From: Azospirillum sp. TSH64
GTDB lineage: Bacteria > Pseudomonadota > Alphaproteobacteria > Azospirillales > Azospirillaceae
DNA: 64,000 nt
Direction: 5' to 3'
NCBI RefSeq assembly: GCF_003116035.1
Contig: NZ_LGQW01000015.1
Span: 800,096 to 864,095, forward strand
The notes beneath the pieces were generated by a model. It made no database searches and had not been told where the DNA came from. It saw nothing but the letters and a program-made list of their open reading frames with translations. The position numbers and the translations under genes were made by a program. Every line of letters starts with the position of its first letter. The stretch's first letter is position 1. Of the stretch, positions 52,086-59,983 are shown piece after piece.

Positions 52086-53744
52086 TTACTCCCGCTCACC
52101 TCCCGTCAGCCCGTCCACCCCGAAGGAGATCTGGTTGTTGTCGTAGCGGGCGACGATGCGCAGGCGGTCGCCGGCCGACAGGGCGATCGGCTTTTCCAGA
52201 AAGGTCATCGCCTGCTTCCAATGGTTGGTGCGCGAGCGGCTTTCCGACTTGTAGACCACCGCGTCGTCCATGAAGAGGTCGAACCAGAAGGCGACGCCGT
52301 GGCAGGTGCCGGCGGTGACGATGGTCACGTCGATCACCCGCTCGCCCTCCTCCGGCATGTTGCGGGTGAAGTCGAAATCCAGCGCGGTGAAGGGCTTGGA
52401 CAGCGGGGTGTGGGCGTCGGCGCCGAGGTCGATCTGCTGGTAGCCGGGCGAGCGGAAGACGTCGAAGCTGCCCATGTCGAAACCGTCGATGGTCTCCACC
52501 GGGTTGATGCGGGCCAGCTCCGGCGTCTCGACCAGCATGGCGTAGACGGTGGAGGCGCGCGGGATGATGGCGCCGCCCGGCTTCACCAGATGGGTGCGGG
52601 CGTGTTGCAGCACCGACAGCATGCGCGGGGCCAGCATGCCGATGTTGATCAGCTCCGACACGAAGACGTCGGCCTTCTCCGGCAAATCGCCGCCCTCGCC
52701 CACCGTCAGCTGGGTCGACAGGCGCGGCACCACGTCGATGCGGTCGCCATAGCCGTTGCGCGCCACCGTCTCCTTGGCGACGCGGGCCAGGATCGGGTTG
52801 ACCTCGCAGGTCACCACCTTCTTCGCGCCCGCCCGCGCCGCCATCATGGCGACGATGCCGGAGCCGGTGCCGATCTCCAGAACCAGGGAGTCGGGCGTCA
52901 CCGCCCGTTCCAGCGACTGCTTGTAGGCCTCGTTCCGCTCGAAATCGTTGATCATCGGCAGGTGCCAGCCGGGCACCGCGTTGGAATAGATCAGCCGGCG
53001 GGTGAACTTCACCATCGGATGGTCGGGGGCCTGCTCGCGCGCCGCCTCGATCACCTCGATGGCCTCGGCGGCGCGGTCGAGGCTTTGCAGCACATGGGCG
53101 AGCCCGACCTGGGCCGGGACGAAGCGCGGGGCGGCGGCCAGCACGATGCGGAATTCCGCCTCCGCCTCGGCCAGCCGGCCGCGGGTGGAGAGCAGCTCCG
53201 CCAGGCTGTAATGCACGTCGAGATAGTCGGGCGCCTGGGCCAGCGCGGTGCGGAAATGCTCCTCCGCCTCCTCAAGCTCGCCCAGCTCGCGCAGGGTGGC
53301 GGCGAGGAAATGGTGCATCTCCGGCGCTTGCGCCCGGAGGTCCAGCGCGGCGCGGAAACAGTCCGCCGCCTCCTCCAGCCGGCTTTGCGCCTTCAGCGCG
53401 TTGCCGAGGTTGCCGTGCAGCTCCGGCAGCCGCGGGTTGAGGGCGAGGCCGGCGCGGAACGCCTCCTCCGCCTCCGCCGGGCGGCCCTGCTGGAAAAGCA
53501 GGCTGCCGCGGCTGTTGTGGAAGGACGGGTCGTTGCCGTTCTCCGCGATGGCCTGGGCGAACAGATCGAGCGCGTTTTCCGGATGGTCGGTGTGGGCGGC
53601 GACCAGACCCAGCAGATGCAGCGCCTGGGCGTTGTGCGGATCGGTGGTCAGGATCGCCCGGCAGACCTGTTCCGCCCCCGCCAGATCGTTGCTGCGGAAA
53701 CGCTTGGCCGCATCGAGCAGGGTCGGGGCGGAAGTGTCGGTCAT
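52086..53744 (-). CDS. TPR protein fused to a protein-arginine-methyltransferase-like domain
   Basis: About 552 residues. The first half (about 5-250) consists of TPR-like repeats (AEQVCRAILTTDPHNAQALH; AEEAFRAGLALNPRLPELHG; LDVHYSLAELLSTRGRLAEA). The second half is a SAM-dependent methyltransferase with LVLEIGTGSGIVAMMAARAG, CEVNPILARVAKETVAR and FVSELINIGMLAPRM, resembling the PRMT double-Glu region, then a beta-rich C-terminus as in PRMTs. ATG at 53744 follows GGAG. The layout resembles PRMT9-like proteins; the target proteins are unknown. Confidence 0.82.
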   Translation of the reverse strand: MTDTSAPTLLDAAKRFRSNDLAGAEQVCRAILTTDPHNAQALHLLGLVAAHTDHPENALDLFAQAIAENGNDPSFHNSRGSLLFQQGRPAEAEEAFRAGLALNPRLPELHGNLGNALKAQSRLEEAADCFRAALDLRAQAPEMHHFLAATLRELGELEEAEEHFRTALAQAPDYLDVHYSLAELLSTRGRLAEAEAEFRIVLAAAPRFVPAQVGLAHVLQSLDRAAEAIEVIEAAREQAPDHPMVKFTRRLIYSNAVPGWHLPMINDFERNEAYKQSLERAVTPDSLVLEIGTGSGIVAMMAARAGAKKVVTCEVNPILARVAKETVARNGYGDRIDVVPRLSTQLTVGEGGDLPEKADVFVSELINIGMLAPRMLSVLQHARTHLVKPGGAIIPRASTVYAMLVETPELARINPVETIDGFDMGSFDVFRSPGYQQIDLGADAHTPLSKPFTALDFDFTRNMPEEGERVIDVTIVTAGTCHGVAFWFDLFMDDAVVYKSESRSRTNHWKQAMTFLEKPIALSAGDRLRIVARYDNNQISFGVDGLTGGERE

Positions 53745-53914
53745 CGCGGCAGGCTCCAAAGACGGCGGGACATGGGCGGGAACACGGGAAAAGGTCGCCG
53801 CACCATAGCGGGAATCGCCGCCCCGCTACAGCCTTTCGATCCGCACAGGGCGGTTGTACGCGCGCGATTATCAGCGCATCAATACCCGCAAAAGGAGAAT
53901 ATGGAGTCGGGTAG

Positions 53915-55483
53915 ATGCTTGATGTGCGAATCACCAAAAATGTAACGGCCCTGCTGGCGGCGACGCTGCTGCTGGCGGGCTGCGCCACGGCGGAGATGGG
54001 CGGCGGCAGTGCCGGCGGAGGCGCCGATGCCGGCGGGTCGGCGGCGGCGCGGCGGTTCCAGGCGGTGCGGACCAGCCCGCCGGAGCTGCGCGCCTTCCTC
54101 TACCGCATGCCCAAGGGGGCGGACCTGCACAGCCACCTGACCGGTGCCGCCTATGCCGAGACCTACATGCGGATGGCGGCGGATGCCGGGCTCTGCTTCG
54201 ACGTCAAGGCGCTGACGCTGGTGGCACCGACGGCGCAGGCGCCCTGCGGCGACGCCAAGTCGGCCCGGCCGGGCGCCGCGGCGGTGATCGCCGACAGCGT
54301 GCTCTACCCGATGGCGCTGGACGCCCTGTCGACCCGCGATGCGCTGCCGGTCTCCGGCTACAGCCTGCACGACCAGTTCTTCGCCACCTTCGGGCGCTTC
54401 CGTGCCGCCAACTCCGTCCCCAACTCCACCGGCGACCTGCTGGCCGAGGTGGTGGACCGCGCCGGCCGGCAGGGCGAACGGCATGTCGAGCTGATGGTGT
54501 CCTTCGGCACCGGCCCGGCCGCCGCCATCGGCAAGTCCTTCCCCTGGACGCCGCAGGCTGCGGCCGACTTGGCCGGAACCGCCGACCGGCTGATCGCCGC
54601 CGGCCTGCCCGCCCTGGTCGCCCCGGCCCGCCAGGAGATCGACGCGGCGGAGGCGCGGATGCGCAGCGTCCTTGGCTGCGGCACGCCGGCGGCGCGGCCT
54701 GGCTGTGCGGTGTCGGTGCGCTATCTCCAGCAGGTGTCGCGCACGCAGAGCCCCGGCCCGGTCTATGCCACCACCCTGTTCAATGCCCTGCTGGAGGCGC
54801 AGGAGCCGCGCGTCGTCGGGCTGAACTTCGTGGCGCCGGAGGACAACCCGGTGGCGCTCGACGATTACGACCTGCACATGCGGATGGTGGCGGAGGCGAA
54901 ACGGCGCCAGCCCGGCACCAACGTCGCCCTGCATGCCGGCGAGCTGACGCTGGGCCTCGTCCCGCCGGAGCGGCTGCGCGACCACATCCGCAAGGCGGTG
55001 GAGATCGCCGGGGCCAAGCGCATCGGCCATGGCGTCGACGTGATGTATGAGGACGACCCCCAGGGCCTGCTGCGGACGATGGCCGGGCGCAAGGTGGCGG
55101 TCGAGGTCAATTTGACCAGCAACGACAAGATCCTGGGCGTCAGCGGCAAGGCCCACCCGCTGCCGGTCTATCGTGCCGCCGGTGTGCCGGTGGTGCTGTC
55201 GACCGACGACGAGGGCGTCAGCCGGATCGACCTGACCAACGAGCTGCAGCGCGCGGTGGAGGAGTTCGGCTTCGGCTATGCCGACCTCGTCGGGCTGGCC
55301 CGCGCCAGCCTGGAGCACAGCTTCCTGCCCGGCGACAGCCTGTGGTCCGCCCCCGGCTGCACGCCGCCGGTGCGTGAGGACGCCTGCCGCGCCGTGACCG
55401 CCCGCAGCGAGAAGGCGCGGGTCCAGTGGGGGCTGGAAGAGGCGCTGGCCCGCTTCGACCGCGAGATCGCCGAAGTGCGGTAA
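53915..55483 (+). CDS. Lipoprotein adenosine deaminase-like protein
   Basis: A 522-residue amidohydrolase. The N-terminus has a signal sequence with lipobox LLAGC, then a Gly-rich linker. The deaminase fold follows: GADLHSHLTGAAYAETY (metal His), VALHAGELTLG (HAGE), RIGHGVDV and LSTDDEGVSRIDLTNE. These match ADA/ADGF metal and catalytic residues. It is longer than cytoplasmic adenosine deaminase (about 340 residues), and being envelope-anchored it could act on extracellular nucleosides. Activity is inferred from the motifs. Confidence 0.85.
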   Translation: MLDVRITKNVTALLAATLLLAGCATAEMGGGSAGGGADAGGSAAARRFQAVRTSPPELRAFLYRMPKGADLHSHLTGAAYAETYMRMAADAGLCFDVKALTLVAPTAQAPCGDAKSARPGAAAVIADSVLYPMALDALSTRDALPVSGYSLHDQFFATFGRFRAANSVPNSTGDLLAEVVDRAGRQGERHVELMVSFGTGPAAAIGKSFPWTPQAAADLAGTADRLIAAGLPALVAPARQEIDAAEARMRSVLGCGTPAARPGCAVSVRYLQQVSRTQSPGPVYATTLFNALLEAQEPRVVGLNFVAPEDNPVALDDYDLHMRMVAEAKRRQPGTNVALHAGELTLGLVPPERLRDHIRKAVEIAGAKRIGHGVDVMYEDDPQGLLRTMAGRKVAVEVNLTSNDKILGVSGKAHPLPVYRAAGVPVVLSTDDEGVSRIDLTNELQRAVEEFGFGYADLVGLARASLEHSFLPGDSLWSAPGCTPPVREDACRAVTARSEKARVQWGLEEALARFDREIAEVR

Positions 55484-55512
55484 TCGGCCCGACTGTTGCT
55501 TTCAAGGATGGA

Positions 55513-55656
55513 AAACAATATTGACACGGATGTCACGGATTTAGACACGGATTACACGAATTTTTTATATCAGTGCTCCAGTCCCGGCGCTTTGGCAAGG
55601 TAAAGCCATCCGTGAAATCCGTGTTTTAATCCGTGAAATCCGTGTCGATCTTGCTC
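55513..55656. repeat. MITE-like element, copy 2 (about 144 bp)
   Basis: The right end (near 55629-55656) matches the end of copy 1 base for base (ATCCGTGAAATCCGTGTCGA then TCTTGCTC). The left end is diverged but keeps GACACGGA and TCACGGAT. Between them lie extra CACGGATT/AATCCGTG units. The two copies flank about 5 kb holding the MFS, TPR-methyltransferase and deaminase genes. Confidence 0.78.
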
Positions 55657-55703
55657 GCGACCTACGAACGACTTCGAGAATATTGCACCCCCTACTCCTA
55701 CCC

Positions 55704-56402
55704 CTACCCCTCGTCGGCGTTCTCCCAGCCCCAGCGGGCCCAGGCGCCGTCGAGGAAGGCGGTCAGGCGGGGGCCGGCGGGAAGGCCGGGACAGGACAGC
55801 AGCGACGGCGCGATCCGGCCGGCGCCGCGGGTCCACCACAGGCTGGCGTCGGCGCGCAACGGACCGGACAGGCGGTCGAGCAGGGCGCGGGTGGCGGGGC
55901 TGACCCGCTCCGGCTCCGGCCGGCCGAGGATGGCGAGGCGGGCCGGCAACCCCTCCACATCGGTGCCGGCGCGGCAGGCGTCCGCCGCAAGGGACTCGGC
56001 GCGGGACAGCCAGGCGCCGCAGGCGGCGGGCGCGTCGGCGATGTCGAAGCCGGCGGGAAGGCCGGCGGCGATGGTGAAGGGATAGAGGCGGCCGACCCGG
56101 TCGGCGCTGGGCATCCAGACCCCGACCAGCGGGGTGGCGCCGCACAGGCCGGCCGACAGGGCGAAGCGCCAGACCGGCGCCTGGACGAACAGGGGCTCCC
56201 ACTCCGCACCCAGCCGGCGGCCGGCCTCGCCCAGCGCCGCCGACAGCCAGCGGTCCCAGGGGCCGAGGACCGCCGACGGCAGGCCATGGCCGATGAAATC
56301 GCCGCGGCCCGGCACCTTGCCGTGGAATCCCACCACCGGATCGGCGCCGATCCCGCCGACCCCGGCCGCCATGGCGCGCGGCGTGGCGAAATAGCCCATC
56401 AT
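55704..56402 (-). CDS. tagF: Type VI secretion-associated protein TagF
   Basis: A 232-residue protein of the TagF (DUF2094) family: VVGFHGKVPGRGDFIGHGLP is the family opening and PLVGVWMPSADRVGRLYPFT follows. The C-terminus is shorter than in some relatives. TagF proteins act in post-translational control of type VI assembly. Its start overlaps the stop of tssM (ATGA), so the two are coupled. No tssB, tssC, hcp, vgrG or clpV is in the window. Confidence 0.88.
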   Translation of the reverse strand: MMGYFATPRAMAAGVGGIGADPVVGFHGKVPGRGDFIGHGLPSAVLGPWDRWLSAALGEAGRRLGAEWEPLFVQAPVWRFALSAGLCGATPLVGVWMPSADRVGRLYPFTIAAGLPAGFDIADAPAACGAWLSRAESLAADACRAGTDVEGLPARLAILGRPEPERVSPATRALLDRLSGPLRADASLWWTRGAGRIAPSLLSCPGLPAGPRLTAFLDGAWARWGWENADEG

Positions 56403-58597
56403 GGCTGGGCGGCCCGGCCGGATTGGGCGGAAGAGGCCTGGGGCGTCGATTGCGCCAGCACCTCCAGCACGCGGGCGACCAAAAGCTCATCGGGCGGGAC
56501 GGGGGCGAAGCCGACGGCGAACAGGGCGGCCAGATGGTCGCCCAGGGCACGGCGCAGCACCTCGTTGGCCGGGCCGGGCAGCGTGCGCTGCCAGTCGAGC
56601 GCCAGCCATTCCGCCATGGCGCCGGCATCCATCGGCTCCGCTCCCCCGGCCGTTTGCCCGCCAATCATGCGCCCGGTGATCATCCGGTAGACGCGCAGGG
56701 TCTGGCGCAGCTGGTCGGGCAAGGCCCAGTCGGCGCGCAGCCGCTCCTCCAGCCGCAGGGCGATGCGGGCCAGGAACTGGCTGCGCAGGGCGCGGCGGTA
56801 GGCCTCCTGCGCCGGGGCGGCGATGCGGCCCCCCTGGTAGAGGCCGCCGGCCAGCGCCGGGCCTGCCCACAACTGCCCGGCCCACAACTGTCCCGGCCGA
56901 TCCTGCGCATCGTCGAACGCCAGCGGCAGGGCGCGCAGGGCATCCAATGCCGGCAGGATCGCCGCGGGGTCGGCATCGTCCACCCGGACCAGGGAGCGCG
57001 GCGGGGTGTCGAGCGGGCGCAGCGCCGCCTCCACCGCCGCGGCGCCGGCATCGGCGCGCTCCAGCAGGGCGGCGTTGCCGCGGGCGCTGACCAGCCACCA
57101 GCCGACGACGGCCAGGGCGAGCGCCAGCGCGGCCGCGGCGGACAGCAGGGCCCGGCGGCGGCGGGCGCGCTCCACCTGCCGGTCGACCTGGGCGAGGTTG
57201 GCCTCCGGGAAGACCACGTCGGGCAGCAGCCGTTCGAGGAAATAGGTGGAGGCCGGGCCGCCGCCCCCGGGGCCGCCCTCGGGATCGAGCAGGGCGAGCG
57301 AGGCGTCGGTCTGGGTGGCGCTGGTCAGGTAGAGGCCGCGCAGGCGCGGCGTCTCCTCGCCATGTTCGGAGCCGAAGGCGGTGTCGACGATGTCGGCCAG
57401 CGCCGGCTCCAGCTCCGCCACGCGCAGCGGCAGGGCGAAGGCGTCGCTGCGGCGGCGGATGTCCGGCTCCTGGTGCAGCCGGTCGAGCAGCCGCTCGTCC
57501 AGCCGCCGCACCAGCCCGGCATAAAGCGCGCGGAAGACGGGAAGCGGTCCGCCGGAGCCGTCGGGCGCCGTCTCGTCCGCCGGCTCGTCCGCCGGCAGGG
57601 TCAGGCCCCAGACCTGCCCGCGCGCCTCGCGGTCGAGCGGGTCGAAGAAGGTGGCGAAGCCGTCGAGCAGGTCGGCCTTGGTCAGCAGCAGATAGACCGG
57701 CAGCCGCACGCCCAGCTGCACCCGCAGCTCGTTCAGGCGCTGGCGGATCAGGATGGCGTGGTTGCGCCGCTCGGCGTCGGTCCAGCCCGTCAGTTCGGGA
57801 ATGCTGACGGTGAGGAGGACGCCGTTGGCGGGCTGGCGCGGGCGATGCTCCTTCAGGAGGTCGAGCAGGCCGGACCAGACCCGTCCGTCCACCGCGCGCC
57901 GGCTGTCCTGGGTGGTGTAGCGGCCGGCGGTGTCGATCAGCACGGCGCGGTCGGTGAACCACCAGTCGCAGTTGCGGGTGCCGCCCAAGCCTGCGAACGG
58001 ACCCGCCAGCGATTGAGCGGCCGTCCCGTCGGGCGAGAGGGCGGCGAGGCCGGTGTTGGCCAGCGCCGTGGTCTTGCCCGAACCGGGGGCGCCGATCACC
58101 AGATACCAGGGAAGCTGGTAGAGATAGCGCCCGCCCCGGCGCTTGCGCAGCTGGGCCAGCACGCCGTCGAGCCGCTTGCGGACCGTGCCGATCTCCTCCA
58201 GCGAGGCCTTCAGCTCGGGATCGCGGGTGGCGGCCAGCGCCTCCAGCAGGCGGGCGTTGGCGGCGCGCTCGCGGGCGTCGATGCGGCGGTTGACGGCGAT
58301 CCAGCCGGCCAGCGCCAGGACCAGCGGCAGCAGGCGGACGCTCCAGTCCGGCTGGATGGTCGGCAGCAGCTGCGGAGCGAAGGTCGCGGCCAGACGCGGC
58401 AGCAGCAGCCAGCCGGCCAGCCCCAGCGCCAGCACCCCCGACAGCGACGTCGCCCAGCGGGTGCGGGCGGAGCGGTGCGGCGAGGGGACGGCCCCGGCGG
58501 CAGCCCCAGCGGCAGACCTTGCGGCGGCACGCTTGCGGCCCTTGCCGGGCGTCGTCGCCGTCCGGGCGCCGGCCTTGGGGGAACGGGGTTCGGCCAT
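56399..58597 (-). CDS. tssM: Short TssM/IcmF-like membrane protein of type VI secretion
   Basis: A 732-residue protein, clearly shorter than the usual 1,100-1,200. It has basic, Ala-rich residues 1-45, two membrane helices near 50-65 and 88-104, and a nucleotide-binding motif GAPGSGKT at 169-176. A TssM-type GTPase-like domain (WWFTDRAVLIDTAGRYTTQD; PVYLLLTKADLLDGF) and a third helix near 500 follow. The remainder is a helical periplasmic part and ends without the C-terminal beta-rich domain of full-length TssM. The overlap with tagF shows the end is not caused by the window edge. It may be a functional short variant or a decayed one. Confidence 0.85.
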   Translation of the reverse strand: MAEPRSPKAGARTATTPGKGRKRAAARSAAGAAAGAVPSPHRSARTRWATSLSGVLALGLAGWLLLPRLAATFAPQLLPTIQPDWSVRLLPLVLALAGWIAVNRRIDARERAANARLLEALAATRDPELKASLEEIGTVRKRLDGVLAQLRKRRGGRYLYQLPWYLVIGAPGSGKTTALANTGLAALSPDGTAAQSLAGPFAGLGGTRNCDWWFTDRAVLIDTAGRYTTQDSRRAVDGRVWSGLLDLLKEHRPRQPANGVLLTVSIPELTGWTDAERRNHAILIRQRLNELRVQLGVRLPVYLLLTKADLLDGFATFFDPLDREARGQVWGLTLPADEPADETAPDGSGGPLPVFRALYAGLVRRLDERLLDRLHQEPDIRRRSDAFALPLRVAELEPALADIVDTAFGSEHGEETPRLRGLYLTSATQTDASLALLDPEGGPGGGGPASTYFLERLLPDVVFPEANLAQVDRQVERARRRRALLSAAAALALALAVVGWWLVSARGNAALLERADAGAAAVEAALRPLDTPPRSLVRVDDADPAAILPALDALRALPLAFDDAQDRPGQLWAGQLWAGPALAGGLYQGGRIAAPAQEAYRRALRSQFLARIALRLEERLRADWALPDQLRQTLRVYRMITGRMIGGQTAGGAEPMDAGAMAEWLALDWQRTLPGPANEVLRRALGDHLAALFAVGFAPVPPDELLVARVLEVLAQSTPQASSAQSGRAAQP

Positions 58598-58607
58598 GGC
58601 GGGCGCC

Positions 58608-59900
58608 CTAATGCGGATAGAGGCGGATGTCGATCCGCCGGTTGGCGTCGCGCCCGGCCTGCGTGTCGTTCAGCGCAATCGGCTCCTGGTCGCCATGGCC
58701 CTCGGCCGACAGGCGGGCGGGCGGCAGCGAGCGCTCCAGCAGTTTGCGCACAGCCTCGGCACGGGCATCTGTCAGAGCCTGCGCAGCCGGCAGGCGGCCG
58801 CCGGGCGGGGTCTGGTCGTCGGTGTGGGCGACCACCAGCACGCTGCCGGGTTCCGCCGCCAGGGTCTGGCCGACCCGCTCGACGATGGCGCGGTGGCGGG
58901 CCTTCACGGCGTCGCTGCCGGTGGCGAACATCGCCGCCGCCGGAACGCGGATGACCAGGGCGCCATCCTCTCCCGCCAGCACCTCCACCGCACCGGTGCG
59001 GATTTCCGGGGCGAGCTGGCCGGTGATGCGGGCGATCAGCGCCGGGCCGGCGGTGGGCGGCGGCGGCGGGACCAGCCGGGCGATCTCGATCGGGCGGTCG
59101 GGCAGCAAGGCGGCGATGCGGGCGACCACCGGCTCCGCCTGCCGGTCAAGGGTGCCGGCGAGATGGACGTAGAGGCCGGACAGGCCGAGCGCCACCACCG
59201 CCCAGACGATCCAGCCCGGCACAGCGCTCACCGGGTTGCCGAACAGGGTGTTGGGCGGCCGGAACGGCTCCGCCACCCCGGTCCAGGCCGGCGACAGCTC
59301 CGCCGCCACGTCGCCGCGGGCACGGCGCAGGATGCGGTACAGCTCGTCGCGCAGGCGGGCGAGGTCGTGGCCGCCGCCGGGCCGGTCGCGGAACCGGCCC
59401 TCGAAACCCAGCGACAGGCAGGCGTAGAACAGCTCCAGCGCGTGGCGGTGGCGGCGCGGGTCGCCCAGCATGCCGTCGAGCAGGTCGAAGAACCGCAAGC
59501 CCGCACCCGGTTCCGCTATGGCGGCCCCGCCATGGCCGGCGGCACGGGCGACGTCGTCCAGAGTGGCGGCCAGCGCAATGCGGGCGGCGCGGACCTCGTC
59601 CGGGTCGAGGCCGGAGGCGGAGGCGGCGCGGTCGAAACGCTCCAGCGCCGCGGCGGCGGCGGCGCGGGGCTGATCGGTCAGGCTGCGGTCGCGCAACGCG
59701 CCGACCAGCGCCAGCACCGGCGCGGCAATGCCGAGCAGGGGATTGAGGGGGGATGGACCCGGAGCGACCGGCAGGCGGGGGGGCGGATTTGCGGTGCCGG
59801 GAGAAGGATCGTCGGATGCCAGGGCGGCAAGAACGGCGGCGAGCGGCCGCTCGTCCGCCTCCGCCATGCCCGGTCCGTCCAATCGCTCTTCCGCCTGCAT
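58608..59900 (-). CDS. tssL: TssL/DotU-like protein with C-terminal OmpA domain
   Basis: A 430-residue protein. The N-terminal DotU-like cytoplasmic domain (about 50-220) has GLRFFDLLDGMLGDPRRH and ELFYACLSLGFEGRFRDRPG. One membrane helix (227-248) follows, and a periplasmic OmpA/MotB-like domain at 310-430 ends SAEGHGDQEPIALNDTQAGR. This is the extended TssL type that can bind peptidoglycan. ATG at 59900 is chosen over longer frames. It starts 10 bases ahead of tssM and is the first gene of the module. Confidence 0.87.
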   Translation of the reverse strand: MQAEERLDGPGMAEADERPLAAVLAALASDDPSPGTANPPPRLPVAPGPSPLNPLLGIAAPVLALVGALRDRSLTDQPRAAAAAALERFDRAASASGLDPDEVRAARIALAATLDDVARAAGHGGAAIAEPGAGLRFFDLLDGMLGDPRRHRHALELFYACLSLGFEGRFRDRPGGGHDLARLRDELYRILRRARGDVAAELSPAWTGVAEPFRPPNTLFGNPVSAVPGWIVWAVVALGLSGLYVHLAGTLDRQAEPVVARIAALLPDRPIEIARLVPPPPPTAGPALIARITGQLAPEIRTGAVEVLAGEDGALVIRVPAAAMFATGSDAVKARHRAIVERVGQTLAAEPGSVLVVAHTDDQTPPGGRLPAAQALTDARAEAVRKLLERSLPPARLSAEGHGDQEPIALNDTQAGRDANRRIDIRLYPH

Positions 59901-59983
59901 CTGTCGTCCGCTCTGGAGAAATCCGGGGGGAGGTATAGCAGGGTCGGGGCGGCGGGGGAAACCTGGGGCGCGGCGTCGGCCTC

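Noticed and set aside
50274..53945. A 1223-codon rightward frame over the MFS and TPR-methyltransferase genes
   Set aside because: His/Arg/Gly/Gln-rich, without any domain, and antisense to two genes with clear motifs. High GC makes such long shadow frames common here.
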